Notes: generated by a model from the sequence alone, not told the origin. DNA of 64,000 nucleotides from Fibrobacter sp. UWB11 (GCF_900143015.1 NZ_FSRT01000001.1:682001-746000); one strand, 5' to 3'; positions 1-8,760 are shown, numbered from the stretch's first letter. Numbers and translations: made by a program.

Positions 1-1231
1 GGCGTTTTGAAATTTCGATTTGATTCTGTGCGTCTTCCAAGTTGTTGACGCACGCCTCTATTTGCAGGCGGAATCCGCGTTCTGCAGTTTCTTTCATGAG
101 TTGTGTGCTGCGAAGTTCTGATTTTGCTTGAACTACGGCTTCCTTGGTCTGCATGCCGTTGAAAAGGTTCATCGACAAATTTAAAGAAACGTACTTGTTG
201 AGTTTGTCCCACTTCGGGGCATCCCATTCGGTAATCTTGTTCTGGTTATTGGCGTATTTGAGACCTCCGAGCAAGGCGATTGTCGGCTTGTAGCCGCCTT
301 CTTCGATTTCGATATTCTTTTCTCTCATTTTTTCGGTGGCTTCGAGCATCGCCAATTCCCTACGGCGCTTTTTCACGTTTGCCATAGCTGTATCCGGGTA
401 AGGGAGGTTTGCTTCGGGCATGCGAAGTTCACCGACGAACTGCACTTCGGAATCCCAATCCAGTCCCATCTTGTTGAGAAGAGCGTTCTTGGCGAGGATA
501 CGCAATTTCTTTGTCTTTTCGAGATTGGAACGCTGGCTTTCCAACTCAAGTTGTGCGCGAATCACATCGATTTCTTTACCAGATCCGCTTTGGAATTTCT
601 GCGTGGCGATATTCAGATTTTCTTCAGTCTGCTTGATGCCTTCTTCTGTGATGGCGATATTTGAATCCAGGAGGATCAAACTGTTGAAAAGGCTATCAAC
701 GGCGTAGCGGATGCTAGACTTCTTGTCTTCGAGATTGACTTCTTCCATGTGCTTGTAGGCCTTGGCGATATCGATGGCGGTACCGACCTTGCCTGCAGCG
801 TAGAGAATCTGGGTTACAGTGAGGCCCACGCTGGACTGCCAACGGTAACCTTGAGATTTCATGCCGTAAATAAGCCCGTCCATGCCTGGACCAATAACGT
901 TTTGGTCAAAAGCGTTTGCTTTGGGGTAGCCAGCATCGTCTTTTTTGCTAGCCATGTCTTTTGCGGCATCCGTAAAAACGGATGCTTTTTTTACATCGTC
1001 CAGTCCAAAAATACGGGTGACATTGGCGCTAAGGTCAATAGAGGGGTATGCGTTACCGTAGCCAGCATCAACTTGAGAAGATGCCTTGATGAGGTCTTCT
1101 TCAGCAGTTTTGACTTCCGGAGAGTTTTCAATGGCGGTCTGGACCGCTTCATCTCGGGTGTAGGTTTTTGCCGAGGCTGGTACAATCAGCCCTAGTGCGA
1201 GGGCAGAAAGGACTAAAAATTTCCTTGACAT
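1..1231 (-). CDS. TolC-family outer membrane efflux protein (C-terminus beyond left edge)
   Basis: Outer-membrane channel protein of the TolC type, which exports substrates with an inner-membrane pump and an adaptor. The first 410 codons are visible and stay open to the edge. The start at 1231 follows a good AGGAGA ribosome site. A signal peptide ending in PASA is clear, followed by long heptad-rich helices (for example TRDEAVQTAIENSPEVKTAE and the QKFQSGSGKEIDVIRAQLEL region) that are typical of the TolC coiled-coil barrel. The pump and adaptor genes would lie to the left and are not visible. A hairpin terminator separates it from ybaB upstream, so it probably has its own promoter. The family call rests on the repeat pattern of helices, not on a specific substrate motif. 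Confidence 0.85.
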   Translation of the reverse strand, partial: MSRKFLVLSALALGLIVPASAKTYTRDEAVQTAIENSPEVKTAEEDLIKASSQVDAGYGNAYPSIDLSANVTRIFGLDDVKKASVFTDAAKDMASKKDDAGYPKANAFDQNVIGPGMDGLIYGMKSQGYRWQSSVGLTVTQILYAAGKVGTAIDIAKAYKHMEEVNLEDKKSSIRYAVDSLFNSLILLDSNIAITEEGIKQTEENLNIATQKFQSGSGKEIDVIRAQLELESQRSNLEKTKKLRILAKNALLNKMGLDWDSEVQFVGELRMPEANLPYPDTAMANVKKRRRELAMLEATEKMREKNIEIEEGGYKPTIALLGGLKYANNQNKITEWDAPKWDKLNKYVSLNLSMNLFNGMQTKEAVVQAKSELRSTQLMKETAERGFRLQIEACVNNLEDAQNQIEISKR

Positions 1232-1264
1232 TCGTTCTCCTGAATATAATTAACGGGCCAAATG

Positions 1265-1303
1265 TAAAAAAAAAGCGCCCTATTTATAAGGGTGCTTTTT
1301 TTT
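1265..1303 (-). terminator. Rho-independent terminator after ybaB
   Basis: The stem AGCGCCCT / AGGGTGCT (1274-1281 with 1289-1296) has one G-T pair. It is flanked by an A run on the left and a T run on the right, so it can work in both directions. It ends the ybaB transcript ahead of the TolC-like gene. Confidence 0.7.
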
Positions 1304-1366
1304 GAATTTGATGAAGCGCAAATTTTGGGGATGAAATGCAGCAAAATTTGCGAAATTTGATGAAAA

Positions 1367-1675
1367 TTACATCAAACCGGGGATTTTCATGCCACCAGTG
1401 ATGTCGGAAATGCTAGACTGGGTGGCGTCATCTTTCTTCTTGACGGCGGAGTTGACTGCAGCCATGATGAGGTCTTCGAGAGCTTCGACATCGTCTTTAT
1501 CGACTGCGTCCGGATTGATTTTCACCATCGTGAGCACGCCTTTCCCGTTCATGGCGACCTTCACCATTCCGCCTCCGGCTTCGGCATCAAAGCTCTGTGC
1601 CTTGAGGTCGTTTTGGGCCTTAAGCATCTTGCTCTGCATTTTCTGAAGGTCCTTAAGCATTTTGCTCATATCCAT
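1367..1675 (-). CDS. ybaB: YbaB/EbfC nucleoid-associated protein
   Basis: Small DNA-binding protein of 102 residues, the normal length for YbaB/EbfC. It begins MDMSKMLKDLQKMQSKMLKA, the expected N-terminal helix, and has the GGGMVKVAMNGKG strand region and the LMAAVNSAVKKK helix of the family. It lies just downstream of dnaX, the order found in many bacteria (dnaX-ybaB-recR); recR is absent here, because a TolC-like gene follows. About 207 bp separate it from dnaX and hold a heptad repeat array, so co-transcription is possible but not certain. Confidence 0.93.
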   Translation of the reverse strand: MDMSKMLKDLQKMQSKMLKAQNDLKAQSFDAEAGGGMVKVAMNGKGVLTMVKINPDAVDKDDVEALEDLIMAAVNSAVKKKDDATQSSISDITGGMKIPGLM

Positions 1676-1816
1676 GAATATATCCTCGCTTTTTGAGTGT
1701 ATTAAAGGTTGTTTTTGTGCTCCAGAGGAAACACTAAAGTCGTTTATCGTTCGTAATTATAGAATTTTTTGCAACGATGAGGTATGGGGGGTAGAATGTG
1801 TTTAGTATACAGTGGC

Positions 1817-1883
1817 AAATGAAAAATGAAGAATTAAAAATTAACTACCATTTTTCATTTTTAATTTTTTCATTCTTAATTTC
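1817..1883. repeat. Paired heptad array, convergent arms
   Basis: Seven-base units AAATGAA, AAATGAA, GAATTAA, AAATTAA (1817-1844) are followed after a few bases by an inverted set CATTTTT, CATTTTT, AATTTTT, TCATTCT. The two sets can fold into one AT-rich hairpin. The right arm touches the dnaX stop codon. Confidence 0.75.
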
Positions 1884-3610
1884 TACGCGTCGCAATCCTC
1901 GTCATCGCATTGTGCAACCAAGGCAGCTTTCTTGATTTTCTTGGTAAAGACGAGTTCGGCGGCAAACATTTGCTTGAGCCTTGCTAGCCCCGGTTCCTTT
2001 TCCAAGTCGAGTTCGTAGGGGCTCATCTTGGCGGCGCGTTGTTCGGCAAGTTCTGTTTCGGTAAAGGCTCGAGTGCGGATCGAAAGCGCAATTTTTGTTT
2101 GCAGGCGGTCTTCCAAAATACGTGTGACGCGTTCGACGTAGTCTTGGCGTTCCATCATCTGGCGGTAGCCCCAGTTGTCTGCGTTTTCTGTGGTGCCCGC
2201 GTAAGTAAGCGCAATCGGGAACGGGTTCATTTCGGGGTCGCCCGTTTCGAGAGTCGTATTGGCGATGGCTGCTGAAAATACGTAGTCACCGTCATTGGCG
2301 ATGTTCGAAAGTATGGACGGCCAAGCGGCAGAAATCTCGTAACGTGAAAACGCCTGAACGCCACCCTGATCGTATCCGGCGAACGGATCGTCATAAGACG
2401 CCTGGACTTCTTCCTGGGCGTCTATCATGGCGCTGACTTCAGTTACTTTTTTTTTTACCGCGTCGTTTTCGGCGCTTTTAGGATCGTTAATCGCTGCAAG
2501 AGCTTTTCGCAAATCGACCAGTCGGTCGAGCCAAGCCATTCGGGCGAAAGTCGTCTCGACGAGGAGGCGAGGGTTCGTGCTGTAGCGGAGCGTACCCTGC
2601 AAGTCGATAAGCATCTTGCTTATGCGGAGAATGTCGCCGTTCGTAAGACTTTGTGCGCAGCTCTTGTACTTGGTGTAAAGTTCTTCGGTGATGTTGAGTG
2701 CATCTGGCGTGAATGCATCGAGGCGGGCGTAAAGCAAATTGCGGAGGAACTTGCCAAAGCCGTCGAGCAGCGGGATGAACTCGATACCGATTTTCACAGC
2801 GTCATCCACCATGCGGAAGCAACCCTTGATGTCGTGGTTTTCGATAGACTGGATGAGCGAGAAGAAAAGTTCTACAGGCGGGATGCCAAGGACAGAGCGG
2901 ACGGATTCCGCGGTCATCTCGTTCCCGGTAAATGCGTATGCCTGGTCAAAGTAGGTGAGACCGTCACGCATGGAACCGTCGGCCTTTTCGGCAAAGATGT
3001 CGAGGGCTTCGTCGGTGGCCTTGATGCCTTCCTGTTCGCAAATGTAGCGGAGGCGGCTGCGGATCTGGTCTACGGTCAGGCGCTTGAAGTCAAAACGCTG
3101 CACGCGGCTCAAAATCGTCTGCGGGACCTTGTTGACTTCGGTCGTTGCAAAAATGAAAATCACGTGGGCGGGCGGTTCTTCGAGCGTCTTGAGGAGAGCG
3201 TTGAAGGCGCCTGTCGAGAGCATGTGGACTTCGTCGATAATGAAAATTTTGTACTTGCCGATGACAGGCGGGTACTGCACTCGATCGATCACATCGCGGA
3301 TGTTATCGACGCTGGTGTTGGAAGCCGCATCTATTTCATAGACGTCCATCGGGTTTCCGCCGGCGATATCCTTGCAGCTGTCGCACTCGCCACACGGGTG
3401 TAGCGGGTCTGAGCCCTTGCAGTTGAGCGTGCGGGCGAGGATGCGGGCGCTAGTCGTCTTGCCCACACCACGGGTGCCGGTAAAAAGGAATGCATGATGG
3501 AGACGACCGCCCTGAATGGCGTTCTCAAGAGTCTTTGCGATATGTTCCTGACCGACCATATCGCTGAATGATTGCGGGCGCCACTTACGCGCCATTGCGA
3601 TGTATGCCAT
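1883..3610 (-). CDS. dnaX: DNA polymerase III subunits gamma/tau
   Basis: AAA+ clamp-loader subunit. I take the start at 3610 (MAYIAMARKWRPQSF), which matches the family N-terminus; the frame is open for 20 more codons upstream. Walker A GTRGVGKT is at residues 45-52, zinc-binding Cys at 64, 73, 76 and 79, Walker B IIDEVH at about 125-130, and sensor and arginine-finger segments (TTEVNK, LSRVQRFDF) follow. The protein is 575 residues, so it is a full tau-like form. An A10 run lies at codons 385-388 (2447-2456 on the plus strand), just past the clamp-loader core; slipping by one base in either direction meets a stop within two codons, giving a gamma-sized product of about 388-390 residues. Whether slippage happens cannot be seen from sequence alone. 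Confidence 0.97.
   Translation of the reverse strand: MAYIAMARKWRPQSFSDMVGQEHIAKTLENAIQGGRLHHAFLFTGTRGVGKTTSARILARTLNCKGSDPLHPCGECDSCKDIAGGNPMDVYEIDAASNTSVDNIRDVIDRVQYPPVIGKYKIFIIDEVHMLSTGAFNALLKTLEEPPAHVIFIFATTEVNKVPQTILSRVQRFDFKRLTVDQIRSRLRYICEQEGIKATDEALDIFAEKADGSMRDGLTYFDQAYAFTGNEMTAESVRSVLGIPPVELFFSLIQSIENHDIKGCFRMVDDAVKIGIEFIPLLDGFGKFLRNLLYARLDAFTPDALNITEELYTKYKSCAQSLTNGDILRISKMLIDLQGTLRYSTNPRLLVETTFARMAWLDRLVDLRKALAAINDPKSAENDAVKKKVTEVSAMIDAQEEVQASYDDPFAGYDQGGVQAFSRYEISAAWPSILSNIANDGDYVFSAAIANTTLETGDPEMNPFPIALTYAGTTENADNWGYRQMMERQDYVERVTRILEDRLQTKIALSIRTRAFTETELAEQRAAKMSPYELDLEKEPGLARLKQMFAAELVFTKKIKKAALVAQCDDEDCDA
2447..2456 (-). promoter_or_regulatory. Putative slippage site in dnaX (A10 in mRNA)
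   Basis: The coding strand reads GTA then nine more A, then GTAACTGAAG. With one extra A the frame becomes AAA AGT AAC TGA. With one A lost it becomes AAG TAA. Both ends fall just after the clamp-loader core. No ribosome-binding-like stimulator was seen upstream, so transcriptional slippage would be more likely than ribosomal frameshifting. Confidence 0.5.
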
Positions 3611-3767
3611 GGCTGGGAATATAGTATTTAGACGAGAGACGATAAATGCGTAAGGCGAATATTGCGGCAAAAAACTTGTTTTTTGACATAATTGAGCCTA
3701 GCATTTAGCACATGTGCAAAGACGAGAGAATGAGAAATGTTGCGTTTTGGGGGTATGGGGGATTATA

Positions 3768-3795
3768 GTAGAAAGTAGGCAGTAGACAGTAGGAA
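3768..3795 (+). repeat. Heptad array GTAGNNA x4
   Basis: Four contiguous units: GTAGAAA, GTAGGCA, GTAGACA, GTAGGAA. The period is exactly seven and the GTAG core is invariant. It faces an inverted array at 3903-3930. Confidence 0.7.
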
Positions 3796-3902
3796 GGATC
3801 CATGCTCGAAATAATGGACCCTATCGGTCGTTGCACTCCCTCCAGGGCGACATCTAAACAATAACTATTGACTAATAGCCAAAGCGATTTTTTCTGCAAT
3901 CC

Positions 3903-3930
3903 TGTTTACTAACCACTGTTTACTAATCAC
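3903..3930 (-). repeat. Heptad array (two 14-bp copies)
   Basis: TGTTTACTAACCAC is followed directly by TGTTTACTAATCAC, that is, four seven-base units. On the minus strand they read TAGTAAA, CAGTGGT, TAGTAAA, convergent with the array at 3768. Confidence 0.65.
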
Positions 3931-4013
3931 TTTTTTTCGTATTTTTAAAACGTAAATATTTAAAATTTGTCATATCGCTTTTTAAGCGGATGACTATGCA
4001 AACAGAGGTTCTT

Positions 4014-4397
4014 ATGAATTTTGATATGGCACTTTTGATTTTGTGCTGGCAAACAGCCTGCCTTTCGCATAACCACGAGAATGAACAGCTTTTGCCGGGG
4101 GCGACTTCGGCAACGGAAGCGGAAAGTGCCGAACTCGACAAGATTCATGACGAAGTGACTCCGAACGCCAGTTGGGACGAATTCAACAACCTTTATGCAG
4201 GTTACAAGTCGGCAAGTGACCGCACTAAGGCTTGCGTCAAGGCGCTTCAGTCGGCTTCAAACGATTTTAAAATTCAGGTGACGAACTGCATGGTCCGTAT
4301 TGCGAACGCATCTCGCGAAGATGACAATGAGAGCAACATGTCGCCCGAAGAATATGAATTTATCAAGAATGTACGTGAGCAGCTTGGACTGAATTAA
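4014..4397 (+). CDS. Hypothetical acidic protein, 127 residues
   Basis: I do not recognise this protein with certainty. The start at 4014 follows an AGAGGT ribosome site; an ATG 24 bases earlier is less well placed. The N-terminus (MNFDMALLILCWQTACLSHN) is hydrophobic with two Cys but is not a clear signal peptide. The rest is acidic and helical, and ends MSPEEYEFIKNVREQLGLN. That ending and the early acidic helices are loosely like TerB-type proteins, which is only a weak guess. It lies 24 bp before the next gene in the same direction, so the two may be co-transcribed. Confidence 0.65.
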   Translation: MNFDMALLILCWQTACLSHNHENEQLLPGATSATEAESAELDKIHDEVTPNASWDEFNNLYAGYKSASDRTKACVKALQSASNDFKIQVTNCMVRIANASREDDNESNMSPEEYEFIKNVREQLGLN

Positions 4398-4421
4398 GTC
4401 CAAACTGGGGGGAGTGTGTTT

Positions 4422-4763
4422 GTGGTTCATTCATTAAAAATCATCGTAGTTTCTGTGCTTGTTGGGAGCGTATATTGCGCTGCGCAACTTGCATTAAAAC
4501 CTGCAGTTGAAACGGATAATGTCCCTACAATTGAAGATCAGTACTTGATTTTTAAACCTGCTGAAAATGAGTTCCGCGATGAAACTCCGGAACAGGCGAA
4601 AACAATTCCGGCAGGGTTCCATAATCCAACGTTAGTCGTTAGCCCAGAAAGCCGGAAGAACATTGATGACAAAATGGAAAAAGTCGGGAAGGGCCTTTGC
4701 TATGCCTCGATTGCCACTTTTATCTTGAGCGGGGGCGGTGATACTCGGCTTTGTGGGTATTAA
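4422..4763 (+). CDS. Small exported or membrane hypothetical protein
   Basis: About 113 residues, not recognised. A GGGGGAG ribosome site favours the GTG start at 4422; a GTG at 4416 lies too close to it. The first 22 residues (LKIIVVSVLVGSVYCAAQ) look like a signal peptide or membrane anchor. A second hydrophobic stretch, CYASIATFILSGGG, is near the C-terminus. The middle is polar with many Pro and Glu. It follows the gene at 4014 closely and is followed by a strong terminator, so the pair probably forms a two-gene operon. Confidence 0.55.
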   Translation: MVHSLKIIVVSVLVGSVYCAAQLALKPAVETDNVPTIEDQYLIFKPAENEFRDETPEQAKTIPAGFHNPTLVVSPESRKNIDDKMEKVGKGLCYASIATFILSGGGDTRLCGY

Positions 4764-4780
4764 TTTTATTTATTTGTAAC

Positions 4781-4816
4781 AAAAAGACCCGCGCTTAAAC
4801 GCGGGCCTTTTACTTT
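4781..4816 (+). terminator. Bidirectional terminator
   Basis: The perfect stem CCCGCG / CGCGGG (4788-4805) has a CTTAAA loop, with A-rich and T-rich flanks. It sits between two convergent units, the small-gene pair and pheT. Confidence 0.8.
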
Positions 4817-4817
4817 T

Positions 4818-4853
4818 CTAGTAGCGAATAACTAGTTACTGCGGCTATGCCGC
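4818..4853 (+). repeat. Heptad array plus GCGGC hairpin
   Basis: Units CTAGTAG, CGAATAA, CTAGTTA run with a seven-base period and end in the small palindrome GCGGCTATGCCGC. The same palindrome accompanies the arrays near 31020 and, in altered form, 61463. Confidence 0.55.
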
Positions 4854-4854
4854 A

Positions 4855-7290
4855 TTAGCGAAGCACGATGTCGCCGTTGGCAACGAGCTTGTCGCGAAGC
4901 TTGTTGTGAGCCTTGTTGACTTCGTCGTCCGTGAGCGTGCGGTCCATAGCCTGGTAGGTGAGGCTGTAAACCATGTTCTTCTTGCCGGCTTCAATCTTTT
5001 CACCTTCGTAGATGCTCTTGAGAGTAATCTTTGCGAGGTTCTTCGGGTTGAGAGCCTTGATGCGGGCGAGCACGTCTTCGTGAGTCATCGACTTTGCAAC
5101 TTCGATAGAGATGTCGCGGGTCGAAGGCACCTGGCGGCTGAAGGCCTGGAACACAATCTTCTTGTGGCTTTCGTGTTCCATCTTGTCCATGTCGGCTTCC
5201 ATCACGTAGGTCTCGTAGCTGATTTCGTTAGCCTTGAGGCAGTTCGGGTGGAGTTCGCCCATTGTGCCAAGCACCGTGCCGTTGCAGACGATTTCGGCCT
5301 GCTTGCCCGGGTGGAGGAAAAGTTCCGGCTTTGCTGCGGCGCGGAATTCCACGACGAGACCGAGACGCTTGAAGAAGCTCTGGACAAAGCCCTTGAAGGC
5401 GGCAAAGTCAATCTGCTTCGGCTTGTCGTTGAGCGGATCGGTATCAAAGTTACCGGCGATGGTGAGGGCGACGAGGTTGGATTCGTCAAAGCCCGGATCG
5501 CGTTCGTCCTTGCGAGCGCGCTTGAACTGGCCCTTGGCTACTTCGAACAGACGAACAGAACCCGGACGGTTCTTTTCGTTTTCGGCAACGGCCTTGAGCA
5601 AGTTCGGGAGGAGGCTCGTCGGCACAGCACCGAGTTCTTCGGAAAGCGGGTTCAAGAGGAGAGCCGGCTTGCTACGACGGTCGTCACTTTCGGGGCCAAA
5701 GAGGGCTTCGGTGCGGGCCTTGCTCGTGAAGCGGAGGCTCAAGCATTCGTGGAGGCCCATGGCAGAAAGCGTCTTGCGGATCTTGCGGTTCAAAACTTCG
5801 ATAGCAGGGAGTTCGTTCGGCTGCATCGTGAACTTCGGCAAGCTGTACGGAATGTTGTCGAAGCCGATGAGGCGTGCAATTTCTTCGATGAGGTCGACTT
5901 CGCGTTCGAGGTCCGGGCGGAAGCTCGGGATCTTGAACGTGAGAGATTCGGCGTCCTTCTTCACGACTTCGAGAGCGATACCCGTGAGGAACTTTTCAAT
6001 CTGTTCGGCGGAAACTTCCATGCCGATGACCTTGGCTGCGCGAGCGACGCGGAGCGTGACTTGGTTGTTTTCTTTCTTGTGGTCTTCGCCGGTGTATTCG
6101 ACGGAACCCTTGAGGATGCGGCCACCAGCGACTTCCTGGATCATGGCGCAAGCGTACTTGCTGTATTCGTCCTGCGTAGCAAAGTCAATTTCGCGTTCGA
6201 AGCGGTAGCTGGAGTCCGTAGAAATGCAGAGGCGCTTGGCCTGCTTGCGGATAACGGTCGGGTTGAACCAGGCGCTTTCGAGGAACACGTTCGTCGTAGC
6301 GTCGACGATTTCGGATTCGACACCGCCCATAACGCCTGCGACGCAAGCCGGACGGTCACCGTCGCAAATCACGAGGTCGTTTTCGATGAGTTCGTGTGCG
6401 GTGTGGTCGATCGTTTCAATATGCTCGCCCTTGACGGCGCGACGGACCTTGATCTTGTTTCCGTGGAGCTGGTCCATATCAAAGCTGTGGAGCGGCTGAC
6501 CGACGTCCATCAAGATGAAGTTCGTGATGTCGACGACGTTGTTGATGCTGTTCATGCCGACAGCGTGCAAGAGTTTAGCAAGCCATGCCGGAGACTTTTC
6601 AACCTTCACGTCCTTGATGACGCGACCCACATAGCGGGAGCAACCGCAGCCCGGAACGACTTCGAGGCTGATAGCGGCGCTTGCATCTTCGGAATCTTCC
6701 TTGAAGTTGTAAGCGAGCGGCTTGAGCGGGCGGTTGAACTTGGCAGCGAGTTCGCGGGCGACACCGCGGTGGCTGAGTGCATCCGGGCGGTTTGGAGTGA
6801 CGTTCAATTCGTAGCAGACATCGTACATGCCGAGGCTTACGAACGGGGTACCTGCCGGGATGGAATCGTCGAGAACCATGATTCCACCGTGGTCGTCAGA
6901 AAGGCCGATTTCGTCTTCGGCGCAAATCATGCCGAAGCTTTCGACGCCGCGAATCTTGGATTTCTTCATCTTGAGCTTGGTGCCATCGGGGAGCGGGAGT
7001 TCTGCGCCAATCGGGGCGAGCACAACCGTCTGGCCTGCAGCGACGTTCGGGGCTCCGCAAACAACCTGGATGGTGTTCGTGCCGTCGTTCACGGTAGTGA
7101 TGTGCAAGTGATCGCTATCCGGGTGCGGATCGCAAGTGAGAACCTTTGCAACGAGCAACTTGTCATAGACCTTGCCCGGTTCTTCCATGCCTTCAACTTC
7201 GAGACCGATGGAGGTGAGCGCCTTTGCGACATCTTCCGCAGATTCCGGAAGGTCAACGTGACGTCTAAGCCAATTCAAAGAAACTTTCAT
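4855..7290 (-). CDS. pheT: Phenylalanyl-tRNA synthetase beta subunit
   Basis: Large subunit of the tetrameric enzyme that charges tRNA-Phe. It is 811 residues, normal for the long bacterial form. It starts MKVSLNWLRRHVDLPES; the EMAP-like tRNA-binding domain (about 40-150, with HPDSDHLHITTVNDG and VVCGAPN) is followed by B3/B4 (FILMDVGQPLHSFD), B5 (SFRPDLEREVDLIEEIARL) and the C-terminal anticodon-binding domain (about 715-811, RQVPSTRDISIEV). An AAAGGG site precedes the ATG. The catalytic alpha subunit gene pheS, usually directly upstream, is not in this window: the upstream neighbours are a lipoprotein and ispD. Confidence 0.98.
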   Translation of the reverse strand: MKVSLNWLRRHVDLPESAEDVAKALTSIGLEVEGMEEPGKVYDKLLVAKVLTCDPHPDSDHLHITTVNDGTNTIQVVCGAPNVAAGQTVVLAPIGAELPLPDGTKLKMKKSKIRGVESFGMICAEDEIGLSDDHGGIMVLDDSIPAGTPFVSLGMYDVCYELNVTPNRPDALSHRGVARELAAKFNRPLKPLAYNFKEDSEDASAAISLEVVPGCGCSRYVGRVIKDVKVEKSPAWLAKLLHAVGMNSINNVVDITNFILMDVGQPLHSFDMDQLHGNKIKVRRAVKGEHIETIDHTAHELIENDLVICDGDRPACVAGVMGGVESEIVDATTNVFLESAWFNPTVIRKQAKRLCISTDSSYRFEREIDFATQDEYSKYACAMIQEVAGGRILKGSVEYTGEDHKKENNQVTLRVARAAKVIGMEVSAEQIEKFLTGIALEVVKKDAESLTFKIPSFRPDLEREVDLIEEIARLIGFDNIPYSLPKFTMQPNELPAIEVLNRKIRKTLSAMGLHECLSLRFTSKARTEALFGPESDDRRSKPALLLNPLSEELGAVPTSLLPNLLKAVAENEKNRPGSVRLFEVAKGQFKRARKDERDPGFDESNLVALTIAGNFDTDPLNDKPKQIDFAAFKGFVQSFFKRLGLVVEFRAAAKPELFLHPGKQAEIVCNGTVLGTMGELHPNCLKANEISYETYVMEADMDKMEHESHKKIVFQAFSRQVPSTRDISIEVAKSMTHEDVLARIKALNPKNLAKITLKSIYEGEKIEAGKKNMVYSLTYQAMDRTLTDDEVNKAHNKLRDKLVANGDIVLR

Positions 7291-7412
7291 TTTATTACCC
7301 TTTGTGGCACGAAACTTGCGTAAGTCCCGGCGTTTTGCCTAGATGGTCCGCAAAATCCATGCCTGCTTAATTTTTCGGCGTAAATGTAGAAAATATTAGC
7401 TTGATAAATTGC

Positions 7413-7895
7413 TTAATATGTTTCGCAATAAGGAATATCGTCGAACTCAGCCGCTACTTCTTCTTTTTTGAATTGGTTGAATAGCAGGACTTCGTTTTTC
7501 GAGAACAATTCATCGTTATTGAGGAATGAAATGACGATTTTGCAGAAACCGTTTTGCGGAACGACAACGCCGTGTTTTTCAGCAAGGGTAAGTGTTGTTT
7601 CCGTAAAGCCACAAGAGTATCTATAAGACTCTAAATCTGCTTTTCCCGGTTGGATATATGCCGAAAAGAGATTGTCCTGTTCGCTAGTCCAAGTGGGCTT
7701 GACGATGATTTTTTCACCGCCGAGTTTGATTTGCTGCTGGTATCCGCCGCTACAGAAACCAACAGGTTGGCGGAACACGCCGATGACGCCTGATTTTTGC
7801 TCGAAAGTCTCTTTCTTGGATACAGAAAGGGATTGTGCGCATGAAGTCATAAGAACGCAGGCGCTTAGAATGCCAAGGAGTCTGAAATATTTCAT
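7413..7895 (-). CDS. Hypothetical lipoprotein, 160 residues
   Basis: Not recognised. It has a short charged start, a hydrophobic stretch and a lipobox ending LMTSC (Cys 19), so it should be a membrane-anchored lipoprotein. The mature part carries several Cys (FCSGGY, YSCGF, GFCKI, PYCETY) that could form disulfides in the periplasm, and it is mostly beta-like. It lies just downstream of ispD (15 bp gap) in the same direction and may share its transcript. Nothing suggests a role in the IspD pathway. Confidence 0.75.
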   Translation of the reverse strand: MKYFRLLGILSACVLMTSCAQSLSVSKKETFEQKSGVIGVFRQPVGFCSGGYQQQIKLGGEKIIVKPTWTSEQDNLFSAYIQPGKADLESYRYSCGFTETTLTLAEKHGVVVPQNGFCKIVISFLNNDELFSKNEVLLFNQFKKEEVAAEFDDIPYCETY

Positions 7896-7910
7896 TTTAC
7901 CTCGTAAAAA

Positions 7911-8642
7911 TTAAATGTGTTTTGCCCTGTTCGTGAAGATCTCGAAATCTTCGGGCGTGGTAAGTTTGTCGTTTGCAGATTCGCCTTTCACGATATAGAC
8001 GGGCTCGCCAAAAAATTCGAGAATGCTGGCTTCGTCGGTCGGCGTAAAGTCGAGCGGTTCTTTTGCGATGCGCGTATAGAGCTGCTTGAGCAAATCGATG
8101 CGGGCTGCTTGCGGAGTCTGGGCGAGCCAGACCTTGTTGCGGTCAATCGTACTTTCGATGCGGCCATCGCTTGCAATCTTGATGGTATCGATTGCAGGCT
8201 TTGCAACGAGACAGCTCCCTTGATTGACGAGTGTTTCGCAGACATCGCGAATGATTTTTTCGCTTATAAACGGGCGTGCGACATCGTGTACGAGAACGTA
8301 TTCGGCGCTACTGGTGAGCGCATTCACTCCGTTTTCTACGGACTGCCAGCGTTCTTTTCCGCCCAGAACGATTTTTAACTTTGTTCTAATATTCTCGGGA
8401 AAATTGCTTGTAGAAAACCAGGTCTCAATTTCTTTTTCGAAGAAATCTTTCCAGTCTGCAGGAACCGCCATGACGACTTCTGCAATCTCGTCCATCTTGA
8501 GGAATGTTTCGAGAGAATACTGGTAGACGGGTTTACTGCCCAGTTGCATCAACTGCTTGGGAATGTTGCCGCCCATGCGCTTGCCAAGCCCGCCAGCGGG
8601 GAGGACTGCTGCGAATTTACCGAAGTGTAATGTTTTTGCCAT
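7911..8642 (-). CDS. ispD: 2-C-methyl-D-erythritol 4-phosphate cytidylyltransferase
   Basis: Third enzyme of the MEP isoprenoid pathway; it joins CTP and methylerythritol phosphate to give CDP-ME in the cytoplasm. It is 243 residues, close to the family length. The nucleotide-binding start VLPAGGLGKRMGGNIPKQ (residues 13-30), the VHDVARPF segment and the KPAIDTIK loop are all present. There is no adjacent ispF, which is often linked or fused. The start lacks a clear ribosome site, although MAKTLHFGKFAAVLPAGG fits the family. Confidence 0.95.
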   Translation of the reverse strand: MAKTLHFGKFAAVLPAGGLGKRMGGNIPKQLMQLGSKPVYQYSLETFLKMDEIAEVVMAVPADWKDFFEKEIETWFSTSNFPENIRTKLKIVLGGKERWQSVENGVNALTSSAEYVLVHDVARPFISEKIIRDVCETLVNQGSCLVAKPAIDTIKIASDGRIESTIDRNKVWLAQTPQAARIDLLKQLYTRIAKEPLDFTPTDEASILEFFGEPVYIVKGESANDKLTTPEDFEIFTNRAKHI

Positions 8643-8760
8643 AATAAAAAAATAGAAAGATTTGTGATTGTAGTCACCATGCTAAAAAAGTAAGAACTAT
8701 AAAATTTTTCAAAAGGGAGAATGTTTTTACTTTTGGCCTCGGTGTATATGGGAGATCAAA

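Larger units (their letters stand above)
3611..4013. other. Intergenic region with heptad arrays
   Basis: This 403-bp gap lies between the divergent dnaX and the small gene at 4014. It has no convincing ORF. It holds two heptad arrays of opposite orientation (listed separately) and AT-rich stretches that could carry promoters for both flanking genes. Confidence 0.6.

Noticed and set aside
4014-4397. TerB family assignment
   Set aside because: Only the acidic helical pattern and the C-terminal LGL end are similar; key motifs are not clear enough to name it.
4906-7323. Open 805-codon frame antisense to pheT
   Set aside because: It mirrors a strongly biased gene codon by codon, has low-complexity composition and no recognisable family; pheT is certain.
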